Shown: positions 41,670-50,557 of the stretch, piece after piece
Layout: each line of letters starts with the position of its first letter
Numbering within the stretch: position 1 is the stretch's first letter
Assembly: GCA_036267155.1 (NCBI GenBank)
Contig: DATAWP010000082.1
Coordinates: forward strand, 62,001 to 126,000
DNA length: 64,000 nucleotides
Source of the DNA: PALSA-1353 sp036267155
GTDB taxonomy: Bacteria > Planctomycetota > Phycisphaerae > Tepidisphaerales > Tepidisphaeraceae
Direction of reading: 5' to 3'
The notes under the pieces: generated by a model
Database searches by the model: none
Told to the model about the DNA's origin: nothing
Seen by the model: only the letters and a program-made list of their open reading frames with translations
Made by a program: the position numbers and the translations under genes

Positions 41670-42065
41670 TCACTCCCGTGGTTTTTTGGAATTTGCCTTT
41701 TGGCCGGTCGTCTTAGCGGTCACTGCCCGCGCCGCAGGGGAACGCATTTCATGCTTGTCTTCCCCGGTCGAGTGCTTGCGATTGCGGAATTTCTTTTTGT
41801 ATTCGGAAAGTTGCCGCTCAAGCTTGGCGGTGCAGCCGTCGACGCAGGCGTAGGCGTCGCCCTCGGCATGGTGCGCGATGAACATCTTGCGGTGCTCAGC
41901 GTTGACGATCATCTCGACCCGCATCGCCTCGGAGGCGTTGTCAAAGATCACCTCGATCTCCTGAATGCGATCGTAATAGCGCGTCAACTTCGCGGTTTTC
42001 TGCTCCGCGAACGACTTGAGCGCCGGCGTGACTTCCATGTGACGCGATGAAATGGTGACCAACAC
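41670..42065 (-). CDS. hpf: Ribosome hibernation promoting factor
   Basis: The 131-residue product begins with VTISSRHMEVTPALK and keeps the conserved acidic/aromatic core (ERQLSEYKKKFRNRKH) of HPF/YfiA proteins that bind the 30S decoding region. A Lys/Ala/Pro-rich tail of about 25 residues follows; the long-form dimerisation domain is absent. AAGGAGG lies five bases before GTG 42065 and eight before TTG 42062. GTG is used because the length then equals that of relatives. It opens the ptsN-ptsH-ptsI run. Confidence 0.88.
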   Translation of the reverse strand: MLVTISSRHMEVTPALKSFAEQKTAKLTRYYDRIQEIEVIFDNASEAMRVEMIVNAEHRKMFIAHHAEGDAYACVDGCTAKLERQLSEYKKKFRNRKHSTGEDKHEMRSPAARAVTAKTTGQKANSKKPRE

Positions 42066-42121
42066 ACAGACCTCCTTAACCTCCGGGGCATTGTACAGCA
42101 AACCCACCAGATAAATGAATG

Positions 42122-42182
42122 TCCGCAATTATGCGGATGGATAAACGCACGCACGCCGCTCGGAGCCGCGCCTAAGCGCGGC
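42122..42182. other. Two short hairpins between DUF502 gene and hpf
   Basis: TCCGCA, ATTA, TGCGGA at 42122-42137 and GCCGCGC, CTAA, GCGCGGC at 42165-42182 are perfect stems. The second begins 24 bases past the DUF502 stop and may end that transcript, although no U-tract follows. A TACAAT-type element lies between the first hairpin and hpf, so this gap likely contains the hpf promoter. Confidence 0.45.
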
Positions 42183-42206
42183 GACAATTGTCCTGTCAAT
42201 CATGGG

Positions 42207-43049
42207 CTACCCCGTCTTTTCCAGATGCCGCGGCGGTTCGAGCGGCTGGACCTGAATCCGCACCGGAGGAGGGCCGGCCAAAACATCGGCGGCGGCCGGT
42301 TCCCGGCCAGCGGTTTTCCCTTCGCCGGGCATGATGACGCCACCGGTGACCAGAAGCCGCATCGCCTCTTCCACCGTCATGGGCAATTCAACGACCTTGC
42401 TCCGGGGCACGACCAGGACATAGCCGCTGAAGGAGGTTGGAGTCGAAGGAACGAAAACCGTCATCATTTCTTCGGGTCCGCTGTCGCCCATGGTCCATTG
42501 GCGGGCGCTGGTAACCAGGCCGATGGACCAGATATTCTGCTCGTGAGGCTGAACGGCAACGACGCGGCTGCCCTGGAACTGATGGGCATGGTCGGCGAGG
42601 ACGAAATCGGTCACCTGTTTGACGGCGGGATAAATCGCGCGGACCAGGGGTATGCGCAACAAGGCGCGTTCGGCGACGCGCCAGAAAGCGCGGCCGATCA
42701 GATTTCCGACCAAAACGCCGACGAAATAGACCAGCACCACCGAGAGTCCGACGCCAAGCAGCCGGGTCGCAAAGTCGCCTTTGTACAGGGCCCAGTCGTA
42801 GATGTAATGGGGGGATTGCGCCTCCACCCACTGTTTGCTGCCCGCGTAGTACCAGAAGTAGCTGATGAGATTAATGAGATATTGCCCGATGTTCTGCCAT
42901 AGGAAATTCCATGCCCAGACGAGAAGCCAGAGCGTGACGAGGGTGGGCAGAATCGTGGCCAGCCCGCGAAGGAAGAAGCGTTTGAAATCCTCAGCGAATC
43001 CGAGGCGTCGCGGCCCGGAGCGAGGTGGTGGAATGTTCTGAACCGTCAC
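42207..43049 (-). CDS. DUF502 family membrane protein, 280 aa
   Basis: Two membrane helices at about residues 25-50 and 95-118 frame a domain with the DUF502 hallmark GNLIGRAFWRVAERALLRIPLVRAIYPAVKQV. After it comes a soluble beta-rich region containing VFVPSTPTSFSGYVLVVP, which is the most conserved block of the family. Function is unknown. The GTG at 43049 with AAGGA upstream is preferred; an ATG at 43079 would overlap the TPR gene end by 14 bases. Confidence 0.85.
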   Translation of the reverse strand: MTVQNIPPPRSGPRRLGFAEDFKRFFLRGLATILPTLVTLWLLVWAWNFLWQNIGQYLINLISYFWYYAGSKQWVEAQSPHYIYDWALYKGDFATRLLGVGLSVVLVYFVGVLVGNLIGRAFWRVAERALLRIPLVRAIYPAVKQVTDFVLADHAHQFQGSRVVAVQPHEQNIWSIGLVTSARQWTMGDSGPEEMMTVFVPSTPTSFSGYVLVVPRSKVVELPMTVEEAMRLLVTGGVIMPGEGKTAGREPAAADVLAGPPPVRIQVQPLEPPRHLEKTG

Positions 43050-43065
43050 GAGCTGTTCCTTGGCG

Positions 43066-45597
43066 CTATTCCTTGGCATTGTCGACGGGCGATATCGGCG
43101 TCGCGGCGCTGTCGCTGGGCTGGGTCGCGGCCACCTGTTGCAGGGATTGCGATAAGGCGACGGCATATTCGCGCACGATCGGGCTGTCATCCGAGGAAAG
43201 CTGATCGGCCAGTGGAATTGCCTTGGTTCCGAGCGATTGGCGCGCGGCTTCCAGCGCCAGCAGGCGCATTTGCCAGTTGGGGTCCTTGGCCATGGTGCCG
43301 AGGGCATTCAGTTCATCATCCCCGGCCAACAAAGCGAGCAGCATTCGGTGCCAGGACTGGACGCAAACACTTTCGTTCGGCTCAACTCTGCGGAGCTTGG
43401 AAACAAACGCCTTCATGGCACTGGCGGCGGCCGGATCCTGGTCGGCGTGAAGGATGCGGATGTAGACGCTCATCACCTGCATGAGCCGGATTTTGTCGCC
43501 GCCGTCACCCTGGTCCAAACCTGCGAAAAGCTGGGCTCGCTGAGCTTCGGTCTCGATGGGAAGGGGCTCGCGAGCGATGAGGTCCGAAGCCGGGACGACA
43601 TATCCGCCAACTCCGGGGGTTGCCTGGCCCGGTTGGTTGGCGCCCGCGCCTTTTTGAACTTGCTTGGGATTCATGACGAGGTTGAGTTGCACCATCAGAT
43701 CGAGATTTGGATTGTTATTGAAATAAGGATAAAGCGCATCCTGGTCGATGCGAACGACGGTGCTGACAAGATCGCCCGGAGCGAGGACCAACCGCTGGTC
43801 GAGCCGGCCAATGGCGGCGCCGGGGACCGATTTATTCATCATTCCGCGCATAAAGGCGTCGAACCAAAGCTGGGGATGTATGGCCGAGTCATCGCCAATG
43901 GCCAAGTCCACATCACTGACGTTCTGAAGCGAAACGCGAACAAGGACGGGCTCACCGAAGCTGTAGGCCGCCTTCAGAGGGGTGACCTGGACCGCGTAAT
44001 AGCCCTTGGGCTGGGTGATCAATTGGAGGAACTCGTCAGGAACGTTGTTGACGAGCGTGGCGACGGAGTCGGAATTGGGCGAAGGATCGATCTTCACGTG
44101 GAACTGGTCTAATTCAGCCCAGAGGACTGCGCCAATCACACCGGACGGATGCTCGTCCATCAATTTTTGCGCATCCACGGCGCACCGATCTTTTTTTGAC
44201 GGTGTGGCGGAATCGACGAGGATCGCGCCCATCGCGGCAAGGGGATCGTCCTTGGCAAGGGCGCGGAGCTTGGGTCCGGCGCCGGCGGCATCGCCGCCGA
44301 TGTATTGCCGCCAAGCCTGCAACCGCTGAAGCGTGACATCCTTGGGGGCCAGGAATTGGGTGAGCGTTGAGATGGGCGGATCGGCCCCAGCGGCGTCGTG
44401 GCTGTAGTACAAGTCCAGCCACGCCAGCGAAGTGAGCGATGCGATGTATGGGTCGATCAACTGCGAATTCCGGGGCGTTTTGAGCATCGCGGCATCGCCG
44501 GAGAGATCCGGAAGCGGCGTCGGGGTGTCGGAATCTATCGGCCGGGTGGTGGCGGTGGTGTCACCGCCCAGATTACGGATCTTCTGGAGCCGATTGGTGA
44601 TGGCGATGGACGCTTTTTTGATCTCCCCGGCAAACAGGGCCTGAGCCTGCGGGTCGCTCGGATTCAGATCCAACTGGATTTTGGCGATCGAGAGCCAGAC
44701 AAACCAGCCATCGGCGTCGTCCGGCAGAACCTCGAGGTATTTTGACGCGAGGACCGTGGCCTCGTCGGGGTGATTTCCCATCAGCAATTCGGAAGTCGCG
44801 CCGAGCACGAAGGCCGGGTCGGGATGCTCGCCCGTGGCGGCATAGAGCCTGTTGGCCAGGCCGTACCAGTTAATGGCCTGTTCGACCAATCCCAACTGAG
44901 CGAGCTGCTCGGCCATGCGGGAGGCAACAACCGGATCGGAGGGGTTGGCCTGCATGATTCCCAGAAGCTGCTGAATGCGGTCAACGGGCAAGGCGTCGGC
45001 CTGGGTCATCACGTAGTGCATCCGCAAGGCGCGTAGGTTCACCGGATTGAGATTCCTGGCAGTGTCGAGCATGCGGATGGCCTGATCGGTCTGGGACCGC
45101 TCGAGGTAAAGTCGGGCGCAGCGGAACGCCATTTCGCTTCGGACCGGGCCGGGAATCTGCTGAATCTGGAGTTTCGCGCGCAGATAATTGAGCCGTTGAT
45201 CCACGGACTGCATCTGAGGGGAAGCGAGGTAGAGATCGAGTTGCTGAACGAAGGCGGTTTGATCCCCCGGTTCGAGATTGAGATAGGCCTGCAGCGCTTT
45301 GATCGCTCGGTCGTTGTCTTTCAACTCGAAGCAGATATCCGCCAGTGCGCGGGGGAATCGCGACTCTTTGGGATTGAGTGCCATGGCGCCTTCGTACAGG
45401 GCGGCGCTCAGATTGAGCGCTTTGGCGGGCATGTGATCTTCGCGGAGGATCAGATGCGCAAAGGTGCCCAGGCGTTCCGCCAAGGCGATCGAGCCGTCCG
45501 GATCACCGGTGGGGTTGGCCTGGTCGTCCGCCAGAACGGGGATGGCGGCCATCGCGAGAACCACCATCATCATGCCGAGCACCAATCGATTCCTCAT
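43066..45597 (-). CDS. Exported TPR-repeat protein, 843 aa
   Basis: Residues 1-23 form a signal peptide (MRNRLVLGMMMVVLAMAAIPVLA). Tetratricopeptide-like helix pairs occur from about 40 to 330 (e.g. SAALYEGAMALNPKESRFPRALADICFELKDNDRAIKALQ). The C-terminal half has a beta-rich portion and a final helical repeat block. It is likely a periplasmic or extracytoplasmic scaffold. It follows two smaller TPR/membrane proteins, and the group seems to be a co-transcribed unit of unknown role. Assignment is structural only. Confidence 0.72.
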   Translation of the reverse strand: MRNRLVLGMMMVVLAMAAIPVLADDQANPTGDPDGSIALAERLGTFAHLILREDHMPAKALNLSAALYEGAMALNPKESRFPRALADICFELKDNDRAIKALQAYLNLEPGDQTAFVQQLDLYLASPQMQSVDQRLNYLRAKLQIQQIPGPVRSEMAFRCARLYLERSQTDQAIRMLDTARNLNPVNLRALRMHYVMTQADALPVDRIQQLLGIMQANPSDPVVASRMAEQLAQLGLVEQAINWYGLANRLYAATGEHPDPAFVLGATSELLMGNHPDEATVLASKYLEVLPDDADGWFVWLSIAKIQLDLNPSDPQAQALFAGEIKKASIAITNRLQKIRNLGGDTTATTRPIDSDTPTPLPDLSGDAAMLKTPRNSQLIDPYIASLTSLAWLDLYYSHDAAGADPPISTLTQFLAPKDVTLQRLQAWRQYIGGDAAGAGPKLRALAKDDPLAAMGAILVDSATPSKKDRCAVDAQKLMDEHPSGVIGAVLWAELDQFHVKIDPSPNSDSVATLVNNVPDEFLQLITQPKGYYAVQVTPLKAAYSFGEPVLVRVSLQNVSDVDLAIGDDSAIHPQLWFDAFMRGMMNKSVPGAAIGRLDQRLVLAPGDLVSTVVRIDQDALYPYFNNNPNLDLMVQLNLVMNPKQVQKGAGANQPGQATPGVGGYVVPASDLIAREPLPIETEAQRAQLFAGLDQGDGGDKIRLMQVMSVYIRILHADQDPAAASAMKAFVSKLRRVEPNESVCVQSWHRMLLALLAGDDELNALGTMAKDPNWQMRLLALEAARQSLGTKAIPLADQLSSDDSPIVREYAVALSQSLQQVAATQPSDSAATPISPVDNAKE

Positions 45598-45671
45598 CGC
45601 TCTCCTTCAAATGCAGTTGACAATCATTTTCGTGGGGCGGTCGGGCACGGGCAAGTGGCCGACGGCCGGGA

Positions 45672-46475
45672 TTATTGTCGAAATACTTCTTCAAGTATCG
45701 GCCGATCTGAGGCTATATCCTTGGGTTCAGCCAGCAATTGTGCCCGTTTTCGAAGCCAGCTTGCCAAGTCCAGACGGCCCGACTTGTGGGCCGCGAGCGA
45801 TAAAAACGCCTGCGATCTCGCTGCGTTCAGGGTCGGCATAAGTTCGGCCATCTGAACCTTCCCACCAACGCCTTGTAACATGGATTCCCAAGCGCCAATG
45901 CGCGAACCGTAATCAAGTTGCAACATTTGCAGCGTCAGGGCCTCGCCGAGGCTCAGGCGATAGCGGTATATCCGGTTCATGGCGTCGAAAGCCCCCTTGA
46001 GGTCGCCCAATTGAAGCATGGAGTCGGCCAGAAGCAAGAGCGTGGTTCGAGCCAAGCCATTCAGATTTCCCAACTTTTGGGATAGCACGGCCTGGGAAAG
46101 GAGGGCCGATTCACGCCAGCGGCGTTGGGCGTGACGCAGGAGGGCCAGGTGATGAAGGCTCAGGAGCTTGGCGGTACGAAACAGGGAGAAGCTGCGCAGG
46201 GCGGTGTCGATATGGTTTTCGGCCCGTTCGAATTCGCCTGCGGCGATGAGGGAAGGAGAATCGGCGGCAATGCGCGTCCCCTGCATGCTGCGATAGCTGA
46301 GCAGCATCCAGACTGCGCCAACGAACACGAGCACGAACATGCCGTCGTGCCCGAAGACCGGCCCGGCAACGCAGCATCCAATCGCCGCGGCCACGAGCAA
46401 TGCCCTCAGCACAGCTGCGATGGTGAGATCGCGTCGGAAACGGGTGATGGCCACATCCACCGGAAGCATGTTCAT
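45672..46475 (-). CDS. Membrane protein with TPR-like region, 267 aa
   Basis: Two membrane helices (about residues 18-38 and 45-62) are followed by helical repeats from about 75 to 230, typical of TPR folds. The start overlaps the upstream gene stop by four bases (ATGA), so the two are translationally coupled. The C-terminus is Arg/Leu/Glu rich. It probably anchors a protein-protein interaction domain to the membrane. Not recognised as a named family. Confidence 0.65.
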   Translation of the reverse strand: MNMLPVDVAITRFRRDLTIAAVLRALLVAAAIGCCVAGPVFGHDGMFVLVFVGAVWMLLSYRSMQGTRIAADSPSLIAAGEFERAENHIDTALRSFSLFRTAKLLSLHHLALLRHAQRRWRESALLSQAVLSQKLGNLNGLARTTLLLLADSMLQLGDLKGAFDAMNRIYRYRLSLGEALTLQMLQLDYGSRIGAWESMLQGVGGKVQMAELMPTLNAARSQAFLSLAAHKSGRLDLASWLRKRAQLLAEPKDIASDRPILEEVFRQ

Positions 46476-47359
46476 GCGACCTCCGCCGGCGCGGGGGCTG
46501 GCACATACGTTTTGCTCAGCGGTTCAACTTCCGGATAGCGGCGGACTATCTCCGCCAGTGGCGTCAGCAGCGTCGCATTCTCGAAGGCGGCCCGGGCGTC
46601 TGTGGTGCGGCCGAGCAAATCGTACGCACGCGCGGCCAGCGCCCAGACATCGGCCGCGCGATGGCCGAGTTGCTTGCGCATCACTTGGAGGCGACTCTCG
46701 AACATTTCGACGGCTTCGGCGGGATGTCCGGTTTTTACGTCGCGATAAATCTCGACCAACGCCAGCCCAGCGGATTCCATGCCGCGGCTGGCACGCCGTA
46801 ATTCCGAAATGGCACGGTCGGCATCCAAAAGATTGTCCTCGCGCAACAGGGACATGGCGCGGGCCAGGCGCACGGCATGCTCGGTTGCGTCATCAAGCGG
46901 GATTTCATGCAAAACGTAATCGTGGACGGTTACCGAATCCTCGAAGCGATGATATCTCGCGAGCACCATCGATAGATAAAGCAGTAACTGTGCGCGGGAG
47001 AACGGGGAACGGGCCGGGCGCGAGAGCATCGTTTGCAAAAGCAATCCCGCTTCGGGCCAGCGGCGAAGCTGGATCAACTCTTCCACGGCCCCCACCGCGG
47101 CGTACTCAGCACGGGCGCGGCGGACGCCGACAAATCCGGCGAAAGCGACGCTTCCGACGAAAAACGCCAACCCGATGCCGATCAGCGTTGAGATGGCTTG
47201 CTGCATTTGCGGAGGCTGGGAGGTTCGGCCGACAAACCACGAAAGAAAGATCGCCAGCACAAATCCGGCAATCATAAATTGCGTCCAGGAAACCCGTGGG
47301 CGAGGCTGGCTGGCCTCCAGGAGAGTGTGAACGTCCAAAAATAACGGAACGGACTCCAT
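46472..47359 (-). CDS. Membrane protein with TPR-like region, 295 aa
   Basis: Two membrane helices near residues 25-45 and 55-78, then a long helical repeat region (about 90-260) with the pattern of TPR motifs (e.g. AAFENATLLTPLAEIVRRYPEVEPL). It resembles the next gene in layout, suggesting a duplication. It is the first gene of a run that continues with 45672-46475, the exported TPR protein and DUF502. Confidence 0.65.
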   Translation of the reverse strand: MESVPLFLDVHTLLEASQPRPRVSWTQFMIAGFVLAIFLSWFVGRTSQPPQMQQAISTLIGIGLAFFVGSVAFAGFVGVRRARAEYAAVGAVEELIQLRRWPEAGLLLQTMLSRPARSPFSRAQLLLYLSMVLARYHRFEDSVTVHDYVLHEIPLDDATEHAVRLARAMSLLREDNLLDADRAISELRRASRGMESAGLALVEIYRDVKTGHPAEAVEMFESRLQVMRKQLGHRAADVWALAARAYDLLGRTTDARAAFENATLLTPLAEIVRRYPEVEPLSKTYVPAPAPAEVA

Positions 47360-47445
47360 TTAGGGGATTCTAGGCGAAGCGGTGGGGATTGGAAGCGTCT
47401 ATTGCGTGCGAAGGCCCGTCGGATGGCGATTCCGCGGCTTTTTTT

Positions 47446-48411
47446 TCAGGCCATGGCCACAATTGGGCGGGTGAGGTCTTCCGCGGCGGCCGCGACTGTG
47501 TCGGCGATATCCTCGTGAATCTGCGCCTTCAGCGGCTCGATGCCGTTGTAGGCACGCTGTTCGCGCAGCCAATTGAGGAGTTCCACCGCCAGGGTGACGC
47601 CGTACAGATCGCCTTCGAAGCCGATCAGATGCGCTTCGATCTGGCGAGCATTTTCGCCGAAGGTCGGCATCGTGCCGATGCTGACGGCGGCGGGATATGT
47701 TTTGCCCTCCACCGTGCAGCGGCCGGCATAAACGGCGTCGGCGGGAATCAGTTGATCGTCACAGCGAAGATTGGCGGTGGGGAATCCCAGGGATTTCCCG
47801 CGCGAAAGCCCTTTGCAGACGACACCGCTTAATGCGTACGGCCGGCCCAGGCAGATTGAAGCGTCCCGCACACGGCCATAGGCCAGCAGAAATCGAATCA
47901 CCGAACTACTGACCGGCGTGATTTGCAAATCCAAAAGCGGGACTTGAACTGACTCGACCACGTGAAGCAATACCTGCGACTTTGCGCACCAATCCCGAAG
48001 TTTGGCGATGGTGCCTTGCGCTGCCTTGCCGAAGCGAAAGCTGGCGCCCTCGACCAGGTCGGCGGCCCCAACGCGATCGCGAAGGATCATCCAGAAATCC
48101 TCGGCGGTGAGATGAAGCACCTGTTTTTCGGGAGGCAGAACGACGAGCCAATCAGCACCAGCCGCTTCGAGCAGCGGCTGTTTGATGGCCGGCGGCGTGA
48201 GCCGCGGCGGAGCCGCCCCGGGACGGAGAACGGTCAGGGGATGCGGCTCAAAAGTAACCAACGCCAGCGGCGAGCCTTTGGCGACGGCTAATTCATGCGC
48301 CGTTTCGAGAATCCGGCGATGGCCGAGATGAATGCCGTCGAAGTTTCCAATGGAGATGACCGACCGCTTGGGGATTTTGAGCAGGCCATCGATGCCCTGG
48401 ACGATTTGCAT
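47446..48411 (-). CDS. ribF: Bifunctional riboflavin kinase/FMN adenylyltransferase
   Basis: The N-terminal FAD synthetase domain (nucleotidyltransferase) has GNFDGIHLGHRRIL and SSSVIR near residue 165. The C-terminal riboflavin kinase domain has GKSLGFPTANL, AVYAG and the C-terminal FEGDLYG. It makes FMN and FAD. Length 321 is normal. Confidence 0.94.
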   Translation of the reverse strand: MQIVQGIDGLLKIPKRSVISIGNFDGIHLGHRRILETAHELAVAKGSPLALVTFEPHPLTVLRPGAAPPRLTPPAIKQPLLEAAGADWLVVLPPEKQVLHLTAEDFWMILRDRVGAADLVEGASFRFGKAAQGTIAKLRDWCAKSQVLLHVVESVQVPLLDLQITPVSSSVIRFLLAYGRVRDASICLGRPYALSGVVCKGLSRGKSLGFPTANLRCDDQLIPADAVYAGRCTVEGKTYPAAVSIGTMPTFGENARQIEAHLIGFEGDLYGVTLAVELLNWLREQRAYNGIEPLKAQIHEDIADTVAAAAEDLTRPIVAMA

Positions 48412-48435
48412 GGTGCGGGCAGTATATCGAACTAA

Positions 48436-48463
48436 CCCGCGGTCCTCTGCACCGCCGCCAAAT
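48436..48463. repeat. 28-bp GC-rich dispersed repeat, copy 2
   Basis: CCCGCGGTCCTCTGCACCGC followed by CGCCAAAT, matching copy 1 at 39071-39098 except for a few positions. It lies in the 63-bp gap between ribF and the OpgC-like gene. Confidence 0.65.
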
Positions 48464-48474
48464 GACGCTGGAAA

Positions 48475-49605
48475 TTATCGTACCGCGCCGGCCAGGGGGT
48501 AGGGGCGGAACAGACGCTGCAGGGCGGAGGCCACGCTGAGATGCTTCTCGTTGGGCGCCTTGGAAATATCCAATATCAAGGCGAAGAGCCAGAGAATCAG
48601 GATTGAGAAAATGGCGTACGAAATCTGCCAGGCGCCCATCCACGGCATGGCCACGGCCAAGGCTCCCATGGCTTCAACCACCCAGAGATGGAAGACGTAA
48701 ACGGGCAGGCTCTTTCGGCCCAGTGTCTGAACGAACGCCGAGAACGACGATTTGCCGATCAGTGGCCACAACAGGTCGGTCGTGGTGATGATTCCGAGAA
48801 TAATGATCAGGTATCGCACGGCTTCAGCGGTAGAAAGAGGAACCTTCGTGAAGGCGGGGTAGAAGCTGTATTGCCGGAAACCCCATTGATAACTGTATTC
48901 CAGGAAAAAGAGGACGCCGGTGGCGAACCAGGCGACGGAGGCGATGACCCCCTTCCATTTGGCGGCCAGCGCGTTGTAACGAGGCCACGCATAGCCCAGG
49001 AGTAAGCCGGGGATGAAGATTCCCTGCCACAGGATGGGAGGGAAATTCTGGTGCTGGGCGGGAGCCAGGGCCCAAGGATGCCATAAGCCCCAGATGAATG
49101 TCGCGATGCTCACTACGAAAAGATAAAGCCATCCCCGCCGCAGGCGCAGAACCTGGAGCATGATCGGGGCGAGGGCGATCATCATGACGTAAAACGGAAG
49201 GAGGTCGCCGCCCTCACGCAGCAGGAAGATATTGCACAGAACAGTCCAGGGATCGACGAAATTCCCGCGGAGGCCGCGGTAAATGTCCATCATCAACAGA
49301 ACCATCGCGCAAAGGTAATGGACGGCGAGGATGTAAACCGAGCGGCGCCAGAGGCCACGATACGTTTTTCCTCTTTTTTGGTCATCGAATGCGCGGGGCA
49401 GGAAAATAACGCCAATGCTCAAACCGCAGACGAAGATGAAACCGCCCGCGGCGAAGCGAGTGTATTCGCCCAGCAACTTTCCAAGAAAATTGCCGAATTG
49501 AACGTTTTGGTAGTACAGGTGAACCAGCAGCATGTCTACGAGGCACAGCCCTCGCCAGAAATCGAGGCGTTGGTCGCGAACCGAGGATTGGCCAGAGGAT
49601 GGCAT
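48475..49605 (-). CDS. OpgC/acyltransferase-type membrane protein, 376 aa
   Basis: Roughly ten membrane helices, with the N-terminal motif RLDFWRGLCLVDMLLVHL that opens OpgC-type acyltransferases and a late HLWVVEAMG segment. These proteins modify periplasmic glucans or surface polysaccharides, e.g. by succinyl transfer. The start at 49605 matches homologous N-termini; no ribosome binding site exists, but TATTAT lies exactly seven bases upstream, suggesting a leaderless message. It is divergent from the dienelactone hydrolase gene. Confidence 0.8.
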   Translation of the reverse strand: MPSSGQSSVRDQRLDFWRGLCLVDMLLVHLYYQNVQFGNFLGKLLGEYTRFAAGGFIFVCGLSIGVIFLPRAFDDQKRGKTYRGLWRRSVYILAVHYLCAMVLLMMDIYRGLRGNFVDPWTVLCNIFLLREGGDLLPFYVMMIALAPIMLQVLRLRRGWLYLFVVSIATFIWGLWHPWALAPAQHQNFPPILWQGIFIPGLLLGYAWPRYNALAAKWKGVIASVAWFATGVLFFLEYSYQWGFRQYSFYPAFTKVPLSTAEAVRYLIIILGIITTTDLLWPLIGKSSFSAFVQTLGRKSLPVYVFHLWVVEAMGALAVAMPWMGAWQISYAIFSILILWLFALILDISKAPNEKHLSVASALQRLFRPYPLAGAVR

Positions 49606-49612
49606 CGATGGA

Positions 49613-49618
49613 ATAATA
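49613..49618 (-). promoter_or_regulatory. -10-like element seven bases before the OpgC-type gene
   Basis: On the minus strand TATTAT occupies 49618-49613 and is followed by seven bases, then the ATG at 49605. There is no Shine-Dalgarno sequence. No good -35 was found at 16-18 nt. The geometry repeats that seen at trpB and mutL. Confidence 0.45.
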
Positions 49619-49713
49619 GGCGGGGACAAGCAGCCCAGACCCTTACCGCGGTGATCGGTAAGCATATTAAGCGGCACAGGTCGTGTTATCAAGTTCAAGC
49701 CCATGGAGGAGTA

Positions 49714-50511
49714 ATGTTACGTTCGACAAATGCTCTTTTTTTTCTCCTTTTCCTGGCTCCCATCTACTCTTATGGTGACATTGTGAAAACTCCAATTCAA
49801 TATCGGCAAGGGGATGCAATTCTTGAAGGATTGCTGGTGTACGACGGCGGCGCCGCGACGCGGCGACCGGGAGTGTTGGTTTTTCCGGAATGGTGGGGCC
49901 TGAACGCTTATCCCAAGGGGCGGGCGGAGCAGCTTGCCAATTTGGGCTATGTCGCGTTCGCCGCCGACATGTATGGCAAGGATGTAACCACCGACAACCC
50001 CGCTGAAGCCGGCAAACTGAGTGGTAACGTCAAGGGCGATTTGGACCTGATGCGCGGGAGGGCGCGGGCGGCGCTGGCGGTGCTGGCCAAGGACCCACAT
50101 GTCGATCCCAAACGCATTGCGGCCATCGGTTATTGTTTTGGCGGAACGGTGGCGCTGGAATTGGCCCGCAGCGGAGCGGATATCGCGGGCGTGGTGTCGT
50201 TTCATGGGGGTTTGGATACAGCGCGGCCCGAGGATGCCAAGAATATCAAGGGTAAAGTGCTGGTATGCACGGGCGGGGAGGACGCGTTCGTGCCACCGGC
50301 CCAAGTGGCAGCTTTCGAGGATGAGATGCGTCAAGGAAACGTGAATTGGCAGGTGATCGTGTACGGGGGGGCCCATCATGCGTTCACCAACCCGGCGGCG
50401 GATTCGCACCATATCCCGAACATCGCCTATAACGCGGAAGCGGACCGCCGGTCGTGGGGGGCGATGCGGGCGTTTTTTGACGAAATATTCGGCCCCGCAC
50501 CCCGTCCTTAG
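49714..50511 (+). CDS. Exported dienelactone hydrolase family protein, 265 aa
   Basis: An alpha/beta hydrolase with the dienelactone hydrolase triad: Cys141 in GYCFGG, Asp190 in TGGEDAF and His221 or His222 in YGGAHHAF; Glu59 in FPEWWG matches the family Glu. Residues 1-22 form a signal peptide, so it acts outside the cytoplasm. The ATG at 49714 has GGAGGA upstream and is preferred over upstream frames. Substrate is not known. Confidence 0.88.
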   Translation: MLRSTNALFFLLFLAPIYSYGDIVKTPIQYRQGDAILEGLLVYDGGAATRRPGVLVFPEWWGLNAYPKGRAEQLANLGYVAFAADMYGKDVTTDNPAEAGKLSGNVKGDLDLMRGRARAALAVLAKDPHVDPKRIAAIGYCFGGTVALELARSGADIAGVVSFHGGLDTARPEDAKNIKGKVLVCTGGEDAFVPPAQVAAFEDEMRQGNVNWQVIVYGGAHHAFTNPAADSHHIPNIAYNAEADRRSWGAMRAFFDEIFGPAPRP

Positions 50512-50557
50512 TGGACAACGGGTATAATTGGACCAAACGCGCCAGCGGAGTTTTTTC

